The position numbers and the translations under genes were made by a program. A model generated the notes under the pieces. That model made no database searches. It saw only the letters and a list, made by a program, of their open reading frames with translations, and was not told the origin of the DNA. Of a DNA stretch of 43,663 nt, positions 16,354 through 25,091 are shown piece by piece (within the stretch, counting starts at the first letter, position 1; every line of letters starts with the position of its first letter). Source of the stretch: Streptococcus sp. HMSC072G04 (GTDB lineage Bacteria > Bacillota > Bacilli > Lactobacillales > Streptococcaceae); the NCBI RefSeq assembly GCF_001813295.1, contig NZ_KV812035.1:26457-70119 (forward strand). The letters are read 5' to 3'.

Positions 16354-17940
16354 TCATCCTTTACGTAACTCAAGGATTTGGTCATAGCGCTCTTCTTCAT
16401 CAATATGATGGGCTATTTCTAGTACCGTGATCGGCAAAGAAAAGATTAGGTCTCTAACCAGACGACTATTTTTTTCGTCCAAAGCTGATGTCACTTCGTC
16501 CGCTAATAAAATATCCTTCTCGCGTAAGAGAAAACGAGCCAACTCTAATCTGACACGCTGACCTCCTGAAATGTTTTCACCATTATTATGAATTTCTACA
16601 TTCAAAATATCCTGAAATTCATCTATTAAGCCAACTCGGTCCAATACCTCCAATAATTCATGGTCCTGAAAAGGCTGACCAAAAGTTAGATTATAGCGGA
16701 TAGTATCGTTAAACAGGAAGGGATGCTGGCTAATTAAACCGATATTCCCTTGGAAATGACTCGTTATTTGATTTCCATCATACTGAACGAAAATGTCACC
16801 CTCATCACATACTTCTTCTCCTAAAATCAAGCGAAAAAGAGTCGTCTTTCCAGACCCGCTCGGTCCTTTGATTAAGACCTTCTGACCTACTGAAATCGTC
16901 GCCGTCAAATCAGAAAAAAGCTGACGTTCAGCAAAACTTTTTGAAATATGATTTAAGCGCAACGATTCGAGATTTTCAACAAATTGATCCTTTGTCTCTT
17001 CGAAATCAGGTTCTTCCTCGATAATCTTAAACAGGCGGTTCGCAGTCGGCAAGGCACCTTGGAGATTGGCTGCACTGTACATCAGAGTTTGGATCGGTTC
17101 TACCAGCATCCCCGCAGCAACATACATAGAGATGAGGCTTGTAATAGAAATAGAATTTCCCTGTAAACTCAAATAAAAGCCTAAAGCAAGAGGAACAACC
17201 TGACTAAAAAAGACCATAAATCCATTAAAGAAAAAAATAATATTATGTGTGAAACAAAATCTTTGGATGGCTTTTTGATATTCTCCGTTTAAATCATTCA
17301 CGCGCTCTTCATTCAGCCTCATGGCCTGATTAATCCGTAAGGTTTGGCTGCCTTGCATACTATCCGAGACAAGCCCATGTAATTTCGTTCTAAGCTTGGA
17401 CCAGCTGTCTCCCGAATCTTGTAAACGACGATTCATGATGAACTGAGGAATAGGTCTCATAATCGTAAAAATGACAAAAATAAGTCCTAAGAGAAAATTT
17501 TGTGAAACAATATAAATGGCTGTAACAAGGGCGACAAATCCCCAACTCACCATAACATTTATATTTTCCAAATAATTATCGCCCACATATTCCATATCTT
17601 GAGTTAGCAGACTAACTTTTTCATCATTGGAAAATTTAGGATTCAATATGACTTTCTTAAATAAAAGGGCACGGACACTTTTGTTGATTTCTCTTCGGAA
17701 TATATTGTGCGAATAGTTTGAAAACAGCATCAGACTATAAATAACAAGATAGACAGACAAACCAAATAAAACAAAATTGAGAATTTTTCCATAAGAAAGG
17801 CCGTTTTGATCTAACTTCAAGGCCTTCGTTAAAATCAGAGGTTGCGCCAACACCAAACCACTATTCACAATACGCCCTAAAAAAATAGGAAAAAGATACT
17901 TCTTATCAATGTACTTATAAATATTTCTCATAATTATCAT
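16354..17940 (-). CDS. ABC exporter (fused membrane and ATPase domains), probable peptide exporter
   Basis: The 528-residue half-transporter has about six membrane helices in residues 15-285 and an ATPase domain with Walker A GPSGSGKTT (359-367), signature ISGGQR (457-462), Walker B ILLADE (477-482) and switch His511. There is no N-terminal C39 peptidase, so it would not itself cleave a double-glycine leader. Its position after a 27-codon Cys-containing peptide gene and a maturase-like fragment suggests it exports the peptide product or gives immunity; this is inference. It is encoded in the same direction 55 bases after the peptide gene, across a hairpin. The ATG at 17940 has a weak ribosome site and ATG 17931 is possible. 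Confidence 0.9.
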   Translation of the reverse strand: MIIMRNIYKYIDKKYLFPIFLGRIVNSGLVLAQPLILTKALKLDQNGLSYGKILNFVLFGLSVYLVIYSLMLFSNYSHNIFRREINKSVRALLFKKVILNPKFSNDEKVSLLTQDMEYVGDNYLENINVMVSWGFVALVTAIYIVSQNFLLGLIFVIFTIMRPIPQFIMNRRLQDSGDSWSKLRTKLHGLVSDSMQGSQTLRINQAMRLNEERVNDLNGEYQKAIQRFCFTHNIIFFFNGFMVFFSQVVPLALGFYLSLQGNSISITSLISMYVAAGMLVEPIQTLMYSAANLQGALPTANRLFKIIEEEPDFEETKDQFVENLESLRLNHISKSFAERQLFSDLTATISVGQKVLIKGPSGSGKTTLFRLILGEEVCDEGDIFVQYDGNQITSHFQGNIGLISQHPFLFNDTIRYNLTFGQPFQDHELLEVLDRVGLIDEFQDILNVEIHNNGENISGGQRVRLELARFLLREKDILLADEVTSALDEKNSRLVRDLIFSLPITVLEIAHHIDEEERYDQILELRKG

Positions 17941-17950
17941 CCATCAAAAT

Positions 17951-17972
17951 AGAGGGCTAGCACAACCCTCTT
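17951..17972 (-). terminator. Hairpin between the peptide gene and the exporter gene
   Basis: GAGGG-ttgtgctag-CCCTC, followed on the minus strand by TATTTTG. With only a weak T tract it looks like a partial terminator or mRNA-stabilising hairpin. Such hairpins commonly make precursor peptide mRNA more abundant than exporter mRNA. Confidence 0.6.
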
Positions 17973-17995
17973 CTCTAATTTATTTAAAATCGTGA

Positions 17996-18079
17996 TTATT
18001 TACAATCACAATTATAGTTAAATACTCTAGGTTTAGCATTCATTTTGTCATCGAATTTGTTATTCACTTTAACCTTCAT
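17996..18079 (-). CDS. 27-residue Cys-containing peptide, candidate RiPP precursor
   Basis: This short frame has ATG, 27 codons and TAA. Translation begins MKVKVNNKFDDKMNAK and ends PRVFNYNCDCK. AGAAAGGAAG lies six bases before the ATG and overlaps the end of the upstream gene, an excellent ribosome site. The N-terminal part is charged and leader-like. The C-terminal part holds both cysteines, separated by Asp, next to Asn/Tyr, as in cores of ribosomally made modified peptides. There is no double-glycine motif, so the leader protease is not obvious. It lies 13 bases behind the 96-residue protein and before an ABC exporter. It is too short for homology by eye; function is inferred from context. 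Confidence 0.7.
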   Translation of the reverse strand: MKVKVNNKFDDKMNAKPRVFNYNCDCK

Positions 18080-18092
18080 GATATCTTCCTTT

Positions 18093-18383
18093 CTAGTCCA
18101 CATCTAAAATGTCATTATAAGATTTTGACAAAGCGAAAAGTGCTAAATTTTTACGAATTTTTTCCTTCACACTTTTACATAGATACTTTTCGACCTCATA
18201 CTCACCCTCACTTAAATATTTATTTTTATCAAGATAAGCATGAAACTCTTTCCTAATCACATCATTGCTGTCGACTACTCTATTCAATTCATTCGTAAGA
18301 AAAAATGAATGATTGGTTTTAGTATTAAAATACAACGTACCATCATCAGTACTATATTTTAATATATATCGTGACAAATTCAT
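18093..18383 (-). CDS. Small protein resembling the peptide-binding N-terminus of radical-SAM maturases
   Basis: In this 96-residue protein the pattern YILKYSTDDGTLYFNTKT at residues 6-23, then SFFLTNE, an all-polar helix and KNKYLSEGEYEVEKY (54-68), follows the order of the RRE-type (PqqD-like) domain. That domain begins many radical-SAM/SPASM peptide maturases: beta strands over a short-turn DDG, a helix, then a G-F-I-V-like segment before a helix. The radical-SAM part (CxxxCxxC) is absent, and no such gene is in this window. It is either a stand-alone leader-binding protein or the surviving start of a deleted maturase. The ATG is preceded by GAGGTGATA. It is the first gene behind the promoter at 18422-18450. 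Confidence 0.6.
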   Translation of the reverse strand: MNLSRYILKYSTDDGTLYFNTKTNHSFFLTNELNRVVDSNDVIRKEFHAYLDKNKYLSEGEYEVEKYLCKSVKEKIRKNLALFALSKSYNDILDVD

Positions 18384-18421
18384 ATTATCACCTCTTAATC
18401 TGTGTTACTTAACCTACAGTA

Positions 18422-18450
18422 AGTATACACCGATAGAAATATTGAATCAA
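18422..18450 (-). promoter_or_regulatory. Promoter of the peptide cassette
   Basis: On the minus strand TTGATT (18445-18450), a 17-base spacer and TATACT (18422-18427) with a TG just upstream. It drives the 96-residue protein, the peptide and probably the exporter. No inverted repeat typical of a pheromone-regulator site was recognised. Confidence 0.7.
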
Positions 18451-18501
18451 GCAATATTCAGCAGATTAGAAAAGTTCCAACTTTTAATATTTTGGAAAAG
18501 G

Positions 18502-19146
18502 TTATCCTATAAAAGCTGCAATTTCGCCAACTTCTTGAGCAATATAGGTGGCGCCGGCTTCTTCCAATTCTTCCCTGCTTCCAAAGCCATAAAGGACACC
18601 GATAGAATCAAGCTTTTGCGCTTGAGCGCCAAGCACATCGTGCTCCCTGTCTCCAATCATGATGGTATGCGCCAAATCTGTAATCCCATTTTGCTCCAAG
18701 GCATACTGGATAACATCGCTTTTTTTACTACGTTTTCTATCCATGGTCGCACCAGCGACAAAGTCAAAATAATCATACAAACCAAAGTGTTTGAGAATTT
18801 GAATGGAAAATTCTTCAGGCTTTGACGTAGCTACAATCAACTGTTTGCCAGCCTGCTTGAGAGAAGCCAGCAAGTCAGGAACGCCTAGATAGACCTCATT
18901 TTCATAAAGGCCTTTTTCGGAAAAATACTCATGATAGTAGTCAATGGCCTTTAAACATTCTTCCTTAGAAAATCCATAAAAGCGCTCAAAAGACTCCTGC
19001 AAGGGCGGACCGATGAAAACTCTCAATGCTTTCTTGTCTGGCACTTGAATCCCATATTTTCCTAAGGCATAGGCCACCGAGTTGGTAATCCCTAGTTCTG
19101 AATTGGTCAAGGTGCCGTCTAGGTCAAATAAAATCGTTTGATACAT
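18502..19146 (-). CDS. HAD-superfamily hydrolase, phosphoglycolate-phosphatase-like
   Basis: The 214-residue protein has HAD motif I FDLDGTLTN (nucleophile Asp8, Asp10), a helical cap (about 20-80), motif II IVATSKP (about 100-106), a lysine in DRKRSKKSD and motif IV MIGDREHDVLGA (about 167-178). It belongs to the Gph/PpaX type of small-phosphoester phosphatases; the substrate cannot be told from sequence. The ATG follows AGAGGAAAAA. A family A repeat (19171-19346) separates it from purA upstream, so whether it is read from the purA promoter is open. Confidence 0.88.
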   Translation of the reverse strand: MYQTILFDLDGTLTNSELGITNSVAYALGKYGIQVPDKKALRVFIGPPLQESFERFYGFSKEECLKAIDYYHEYFSEKGLYENEVYLGVPDLLASLKQAGKQLIVATSKPEEFSIQILKHFGLYDYFDFVAGATMDRKRSKKSDVIQYALEQNGITDLAHTIMIGDREHDVLGAQAQKLDSIGVLYGFGSREELEEAGATYIAQEVGEIAAFIG

Positions 19147-19170
19147 TTTTTCCTCTTTCTGCTTTCAAAA

Positions 19171-19346
19171 AGAGGCTGGGACAAAAGTCCTAGCCTCTCA
19201 ATTATCTTTGAATTGTCGAGCAAGACGCAGTGGTTGAGTGGGCTCTACTACGCTGATTTCATCAGTTTTTACAGCCCTACTCAACTGTTCGGAGGTGGGA
19301 CGACGAAATCGAATTCTAACGAATGACCGATTTCTGTCCCACTCTC
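19171..19346 (+). repeat. Family A repeat, copy 2 (176 bp)
   Basis: Same boundaries and orientation as 2529-2704, with one difference (GAATGACC instead of GAATTACC). It fills the gap between the HAD gene start and the purA stop, and its hairpins probably end purA transcription. Confidence 0.9.
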
Positions 19347-19360
19347 TTATCTTCATTTGC

Positions 19361-20662
<1,302 letters not shown>

Positions 20663-20670
20663 TCATATAC

Positions 20671-20774
20671 CATAGATAGGATGCTATCTATGCCTTTCTT
20701 CAAACTAAGGGCAGGAGTCTCACCTGCAAGTTTGTCTTACACTCTATTATAAGCAATTTTTGATGTTTTTTCAA
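20671..20774 (-). promoter_or_regulatory. purA promoter and structured leader
   Basis: On the minus strand TTGAAA (20769-20774), a 17-base spacer and TATAAT (20746-20751). The leader of about 90 bases contains hairpin 1 (20701-20734; CAAACT..CAGG / CCTG..AGTTTG) and hairpin 2 (20671-20692; CATAGATAG / CTATCTATG). I recognise no known riboswitch class. The second hairpin ends about 20 bases before the ATG. Confidence 0.7.
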
Positions 20775-20954
20775 GATCCACTCGGCTATCGTTTATTTTT
20801 CTCCTCCTTTTTTAAACCAACTTCTCTATGAAACTCGTCTTTTACTTGGAAATGGCTTCTTTCTAGAAATAACGTTCGGAATTTTCTTTTCTTCTTGCCC
20901 TTCTTCTGAAACGGCTGATTTTCGGAATTCTCCTTGTCCCCACTTTGCTTGATT

Positions 20955-20972
20955 TATGCTAAAATAGTAGGT
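20955..20972 (+). promoter_or_regulatory. hslO promoter, extended -10 next to the start codon
   Basis: TGCTAAAAT (TAAAAT at 20960-20965) has the TG extension and lies only seven bases before the ATG at 20973. The predicted transcription start is at or within a base or two of the start codon. There is no good -35 at 17 bases (TTGTCC lies at 20). Confidence 0.65.
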
Positions 20973-21845
20973 ATGGACAAAATTATTAAAACTATCTCAG
21001 AAAGCGGCGCTTTTCGTGCCTATGTACTAGACAGTACAGAAACCGTACGAACAGCCCAAGAAAAACATCATACACAAGCTAGCTCCACAGTCGCACTTGG
21101 CCGTACCCTCATTGCCAGTCAAATCTTGGCAGCAAACGAGAAAGGAGATACTAAAATTACGGTCAAAGTCCTTGGGACTAGCTCACTCGGAGCCATCATC
21201 ACCGTGGCAGATACCAAGGGAAATGTTAAGGGCTACGTGCAAAATCCTGGAGTGGATATCAAGAAGACGGCAACTGGTGAAGTTCTGGTGGGACCATTTG
21301 TCGGAAACGGAGAATTCCTGGTCATCACTGACTATGGTACGGGAAATCCTTATAACTCCATGACCCCTCTTGTAACCGGTGAAATCGGAGAAGACCTGGC
21401 CTTTTATCTGACGGAAAGCCAACAAACACCTTCTGCAGTTGGGCTCAATGTCCTTTTGGATGACGAAGACAAGGTCAAGGTGGCGGGTGGCTTCTTGCTC
21501 CAGGTCTTGCCAAATGCCAAGGAAGAAGAAATCGCACGCTTTGAAAAACGCATCCAAGAAATGCCTGCTATTTCAACACTTTTGGAATCTGAAGACCACA
21601 TTGAAGCTCTTCTTGCTGCTATCTATGGGGATGAACCTTTCAAACGTCTCTCTGAAGAAGAACTTCGCTTCCAGTGCGACTGCAGCCATGAGCGTTTCTT
21701 GAACGCTTTAGCAAGTCTGCCAGCTAATGATCTAAAAGAGATGAAAGATGAAGATCACGGTGCAGAGATTACCTGCCAATTCTGCCAAACACACTACCAC
21801 TTTGACGAAAATGACTTGGAGGAACTCATTCGTGACAAATCTTAA
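20973..21845 (+). CDS. hslO: Redox-regulated chaperone Hsp33
   Basis: The 290-residue cytosolic holdase is activated by oxidation and unfolding. The zinc/redox cysteines are all present: Cys235 and Cys237 in QCDCSHE, Cys268 and Cys271 in CQFC. The N-terminal body ([15 protein letters not shown]..) is typical. The longer frame would begin with TTG at 20934, upstream of the promoter -10; ATG 20973 (MDKIIKTIS) gives the family length. No Shine-Dalgarno is visible, because the promoter abuts the ATG. Its last 14 bases overlap dusB. Confidence 0.95.
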   Translation: MDKIIKTISESGAFRAYVLDSTETVRTAQEKHHTQASSTVALGRTLIASQILAANEKGDTKITVKVLGTSSLGAIITVADTKGNVKGYVQNPGVDIKKTATGEVLVGPFVGNGEFLVITDYGTGNPYNSMTPLVTGEIGEDLAFYLTESQQTPSAVGLNVLLDDEDKVKVAGGFLLQVLPNAKEEEIARFEKRIQEMPAISTLLESEDHIEALLAAIYGDEPFKRLSEEELRFQCDCSHERFLNALASLPANDLKEMKDEDHGAEITCQFCQTHYHFDENDLEELIRDKS

Positions 21846-22809
21846 TACGCCATTTATGATCGGGGATGTCGAAATCCCTAACCGTACCGTCCTAGCCCCA
21901 ATGGCCGGAGTGACCAACTCAGCTTTCCGGACCATTGCCAAAGAACTGGGGGCAGGGCTCGTTGTGATGGAAATGGTCTCTGACAAGGGAATCCAGTACA
22001 ACAATGAAAAGACGCTTCACATGCTCCATATCGATGAAGGGGAAAACCCTGTATCGATCCAACTCTTTGGAAGTGACGAAGATAGCCTGGCACGCGCAGC
22101 TGAATTTATCCAAGAAAATACCAAGACCGATATCGTCGATATCAACATGGGTTGCCCGGTGAATAAAATCGTCAAGAACGAGGCTGGTGCGATGTGGCTC
22201 AAGGACCCAGACAAGATCTACTCCATCATCAATAAGGTTCAATCCGTCCTCGATATCCCCCTCACTGTTAAAATGCGGACGGGTTGGTCGGATCCTTCCC
22301 TAGCAGTTGAGAACGCCCTCGCTGCCGAAGCTGCGGGTGTCTCTGCCCTTGCCATGCATGGGCGAACTCGGGAGCAAATGTATACGGGGCATGCGGATCT
22401 TGAGACCCTTCACAAGGTTGCACAAGCCCTGACTAAGATTCCATTTATCGCAAACGGAGATATCCGCACAGTTCAAGATGCCAAACAACGGATCGAAGAA
22501 GTCGGTGCTGATGCGGTCATGATTGGTCGCGCTGCTATGGGGAATCCTTATCTCTTCAACCAAATCAACCACTACTTTGAAACAGGAGAAATCCTGCCTG
22601 ATTTGACATTTGAAGACAAGATGAAGATTGCTTACGAACACTTGAAACGCTTGATCGATCTCAAAGGTGAGCACATTGCCGTTCGTGAATTCCGTGGCCT
22701 CGCCCCTCACTACCTCCGTGGGACTTCTGGTGCAGCCAAACTCCGTGGCGCCATCTCGCAAGCTAGCACTCTGGCTGAGATTGAAGAACTCTTACAATTA
22801 AAAGTATAG
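21832..22809 (+). CDS. dusB: tRNA-dihydrouridine synthase B
   Basis: The 325-residue FMN enzyme reduces uridine in tRNA. It has an N-terminal barrel ([14 protein letters not shown], 20-33), the catalytic cysteine in [12 protein letters not shown] (Cys108), VKMRTGW and [11 protein letters not shown] motifs, the FMN phosphate site FIANGDIRT and [15 protein letters not shown], and a C-terminal helical tRNA-binding domain. The start is GTG at 21832 with GGAGGAA seven bases upstream, inside the end of hslO; the longer frame from 21748 overlaps hslO by about 100 bases and does not fit the family. Transcription is probably ended by the hairpins of the family A repeat immediately after. Confidence 0.95.
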   Translation: MTNLNTPFMIGDVEIPNRTVLAPMAGVTNSAFRTIAKELGAGLVVMEMVSDKGIQYNNEKTLHMLHIDEGENPVSIQLFGSDEDSLARAAEFIQENTKTDIVDINMGCPVNKIVKNEAGAMWLKDPDKIYSIINKVQSVLDIPLTVKMRTGWSDPSLAVENALAAEAAGVSALAMHGRTREQMYTGHADLETLHKVAQALTKIPFIANGDIRTVQDAKQRIEEVGADAVMIGRAAMGNPYLFNQINHYFETGEILPDLTFEDKMKIAYEHLKRLIDLKGEHIAVREFRGLAPHYLRGTSGAAKLRGAISQASTLAEIEELLQLKV

Positions 22810-22819
22810 AAATACAAAA

Positions 22820-22995
22820 AGAGGCTGGGACAAAAGTCCTAGCCTCTCAATTATCTTTGAATTGTCGAGCAAGACGCAGTGGTTGAGTGGGCTCTACTAC
22901 GCTGATTTCATCAGTTTTTACAGCCCTACTCAACTGTTCGGAGGTGGGACGACGAAATCGAATTCTAACGAATTACCGATTTCTGTCCCACTCTC
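22820..22995 (+). repeat. Family A repeat, copy 3 (176 bp)
   Basis: Identical to 2529-2704. It begins 10 bases after the dusB stop; its first hairpin (GAGGCTGGGAC / GTCCTAGCCTC) faces the dusB transcript. Confidence 0.9.
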
Positions 22996-23082
22996 TGTAC
23001 TATTTTTAAATAAAATAAGTTAAGCAATTCTGCAAAGAAATATAAATATGTTTTAATTTTTTGAGCGAATCAAAAAAATACC

Positions 23083-23220
23083 GAAACTTTCCGCTGTGAG
23101 AAAGGTGCCTGAAACACGATTGTTTCAGGCACTCGGGAGTTTTGAGACCTTAGGCTCAAAACTAAGTCATGGAACTTCAAAGAAGTTCGCTGACGTCCGT
23201 ACTCACCTAAGGAAAGTTTC
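23083..23220 (+). repeat. Family B repeat, compact copy (138 bp)
   Basis: It is bounded by GAAACTTTCC and its inverse GGAAAGTTTC, with inner GTGAG / CTCAC, so it looks like a miniature inverted-repeat element. Inside are three hairpins: GTGCCTGAAACA / TGTTTCAGGCAC, TTTTGAG / CTCAAAA and GAACTTC / GAAGTTC. The flanking parts match the longer copy at 43389. It has no coding capacity. Confidence 0.8.
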
Positions 23221-23243
23221 TAAGATGACTTTGTCATTAATCT

Positions 23244-23274
23244 AAAACAGGACCTCATGTGAGGTCCTGTTTTT
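23244..23274 (-). terminator. Terminator of the DUF1275 gene
   Basis: AAACAGGACCTC-atgt-GAGGTCCTGTTTTT. It is symmetrical and works on either strand; it touches the stop codon of the gene at 23273. Confidence 0.88.
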
Positions 23275-23959
23275 ATAGATTGTCTGTTTGCAGGCCGAGT
23301 TGTTTAACTCTGGCGGTGTAGTAGGTCATGATCAAAAAGAGGTTCACTGTGATCAGCCAGATGGCCCATTGGTGAATGAAATGCATGAGGATGGCTACGC
23401 TAATAGCTCCTGCAACAAAGCTTCCAACAACAATCCCGTAATTCATGGCCTGACGCCGATACTCGTCCAAATCTCCCTTTCCTCGAGTGATTCGGTACAA
23501 GGCCGTCAGCATCTTGCGGTAATTACCAGAAGTCATAAAGATCACGTAAGGGTGGGTTTCAATCAAGCTTCCTGTAAAGGTCAACATCATCATCCCTGTC
23601 CCAAAAGCAATAAAGGGAACTTCTACAGGTGGTATGACAGACACCAAGGGAATCAGGAGTGTCACCACAAACAAAGGAATCAACATCTTGGTTCGCCAAA
23701 AGGCTGTCTTGCGATATTCTTTGATATGGAGGGCAACCACAAAGCCGATCGAGAAAAATAGAATAGATGAAAAACGCATGATGGTATTTTCGACACGGGG
23801 ATCGTGCCAATCAGCGATGAGAAGCAGGAGGTTCCCCGTTTGGGTCGCGACCAAACTCCGGTAGTGCATGTGGCAAAAGACATCGAGGCCTCCTCCGATA
23901 AAACCAAGCAGAGCCCCCATCAGTCGTGTATTTTGTGGTAAAATTATTTTTTCTTCCAT
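23273..23959 (-). CDS. DUF1275 (YoaK-like) membrane protein
   Basis: The 228-residue protein has about six membrane helices. Its N-terminus has the family pattern GALLGFIGGGLDVFCHM (15-31), followed by the conserved ATQTGNLLLL (38-47). The late part has MTSGNYRKML and GSFVAGAISVAI. YoaK/DUF1275 proteins are widespread; the transported substrate or role is unknown. It is a single gene with its own extended -10 promoter (TGGTATAAT, 23991-23999) and terminator. Confidence 0.85.
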   Translation of the reverse strand: MEEKIILPQNTRLMGALLGFIGGGLDVFCHMHYRSLVATQTGNLLLLIADWHDPRVENTIMRFSSILFFSIGFVVALHIKEYRKTAFWRTKMLIPLFVVTLLIPLVSVIPPVEVPFIAFGTGMMMLTFTGSLIETHPYVIFMTSGNYRKMLTALYRITRGKGDLDEYRRQAMNYGIVVGSFVAGAISVAILMHFIHQWAIWLITVNLFLIMTYYTARVKQLGLQTDNL

Positions 23960-23990
23960 AGTCTTGTCTCTTTTGATCTCAATTATGTTT

Positions 23991-23999
23991 ATTATACCA
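23991..23999 (-). promoter_or_regulatory. Promoter of the DUF1275 gene
   Basis: On the minus strand TGGTATAAT, an extended -10; no clear -35. It lies about 40 bases before the ATG. Confidence 0.55.
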
Positions 24000-24029
24000 C
24001 TTTACACACAAGTGGAGTTGGAAAAATCA

Positions 24030-24067
24030 GAAAAAGCCCTTCCGTTACTAAAAGTAAGGGAGGGCTG
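24030..24067 (-). terminator. Terminator of the NAD-salvage operon
   Basis: On the minus strand AGCCCTCCCTTACT-ttt-AGTAACGGAAGGGCT is followed by TTTTCTGATTTTTC. Confidence 0.88.
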
Positions 24068-24088
24068 GTAGAATGAACCTCGCTCGAT

Positions 24089-24865
24089 CTACTGTTTTAG
24101 ACGATAGGTCTTGCGTGGTTTTTTCTTAGGTACTCGCTTGACACCCACTTCTTCCACGAATTCTCCGAATTTTACGAGGAAGTTATTGCTAACGATGGGA
24201 CGTCCTGGATTGATCAAATTGACCAATTCGGTTGCTTCATAAACGGTGAAAGGCTCCTCTAACAGATAGAGGAAGGTTGGATTCCAGTCGAGACGTCCCT
24301 GAATCCGCTTGATCGATTCTTGAATAATCTGGTAGTGGTCAAAAGCAAAATCAGAAGCAGTTAAAACCTTTCCCTCTAGCAAGCACTGGGACTTTTTGAA
24401 GTCGACATCGAGAAAAACAACTTCCTTGGCATCGTCACCTGCATGGGCTAAGTCTACTGCTTCTGCCGGCAGATAGACCAGATGGGCGATGGTAATGACC
24501 CAGCCTCTGGGGTCCCGCCCAGGGGTGGAAACTGTCATGAGCTGCTCCACCTTATTCACTGGCAGATCGAGCCCAACTTCTTCTTTGACTTCTCGGATAC
24601 AGGCATGAGTCGCATCTTCATCCTTGTTCACAAAGCCCCCCACCAAGGCGAGGCGGTGTTGATAAGGGTGGGCCTTGCGGCGAATGGCTAAGAGCTTGAG
24701 CTGTCCATCAACAAAACAGTAAGCCACCATGTCCGCTGTGACACTTGGAGTTTCATAAGTTGGCAGATCTTGCTCCTTGTACCACTTGAGAAAGTCTGCT
24801 TCACTAGCGACCGTCTCAAAATACTCTTTCTCCGTCATTCCTGCTGGAATTGAGAGACTTGCCAT
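24089..24865 (-). CDS. nrtR: Nudix protein with C-terminal winged helix, NrtR-like regulator
   Basis: The 258-residue protein has a central Nudix box, from GGFVNKDEDATHACIREV to EEVGLDL (about 77-101), with the REVKEEVG core intact. A C-terminal basic region (about 185-258; LVNLINPGRPIVSNNFLVKF, ending KKKPRKTYRLKQ) is consistent with a winged-helix DNA-binding domain. In the NrtR family the Nudix domain senses ADP-ribose or related NAD metabolites and the protein represses NAD-salvage genes. Here it follows nadR and a pnuC remnant, which supports that role. An active ADP-ribose hydrolase is the alternative. Its ribosome site AAGGAGGTGG lies inside the last codons of the pnuC remnant. Confidence 0.85.
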   Translation of the reverse strand: MASLSIPAGMTEKEYFETVASEADFLKWYKEQDLPTYETPSVTADMVAYCFVDGQLKLLAIRRKAHPYQHRLALVGGFVNKDEDATHACIREVKEEVGLDLPVNKVEQLMTVSTPGRDPRGWVITIAHLVYLPAEAVDLAHAGDDAKEVVFLDVDFKKSQCLLEGKVLTASDFAFDHYQIIQESIKRIQGRLDWNPTFLYLLEEPFTVYEATELVNLINPGRPIVSNNFLVKFGEFVEEVGVKRVPKKKPRKTYRLKQ

Positions 24866-25081
24866 CTAAGCCACCTCCTTCTTGAGGGCTTTGGTCCATT
24901 CTAAGAAGAAGGGAACGCTGGAAAGAAGCAGGAGATAGATCCATTGAAAGGCTGTGCGTCCTACAAAAAGGTCCTTCCACAGGAGTTTCATAATATTGAC
25001 AAAGCCTTGTTTTTTCGCTTCTTGGTGAACATTTTTAAAGTCTTGGATAAAGGTTGTGAATTTTTCAGATAGGTTTTTCAT
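24866..25081 (-). pseudogene. pnuC: Truncated nicotinamide riboside transporter PnuC (N-terminal 71 residues)
   Basis: The frame starts at ATG 25081 (AAGGAG upstream, overlapping the nadR stop). It carries a typical PnuC N-terminus: a soluble helix with FKNVHQEAKKQGF, then LLWKDLFVGRTAFQWIYLLLLSSVPFFLEWTK. PnuC normally runs to about 250 residues with seven membrane helices. Here it ends after the first one, and the last codons KKEVA-stop are the ribosome site of the next gene. A deletion fusing codon about 66 to the nrtR leader explains this. The longer frame from 25114 has a worse start. The product cannot transport by itself. Confidence 0.85.
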
Positions 25082-25091
25082 AAGCTGCTCC

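Noticed and set aside
23083..23220. Considered as a pneumococcal BOX or RUP element
   Set aside because: Modular hairpin layout is similar, but the end sequences do not match those I recall for BOX, RUP or SPRITE.
23288..23761. A 157-codon plus-strand frame opposite the DUF1275 gene
   Set aside because: The minus-strand membrane protein is clearly the real gene; the plus frame is rich in His/Gln/Ser, as expected from antisense of hydrophobic codons.
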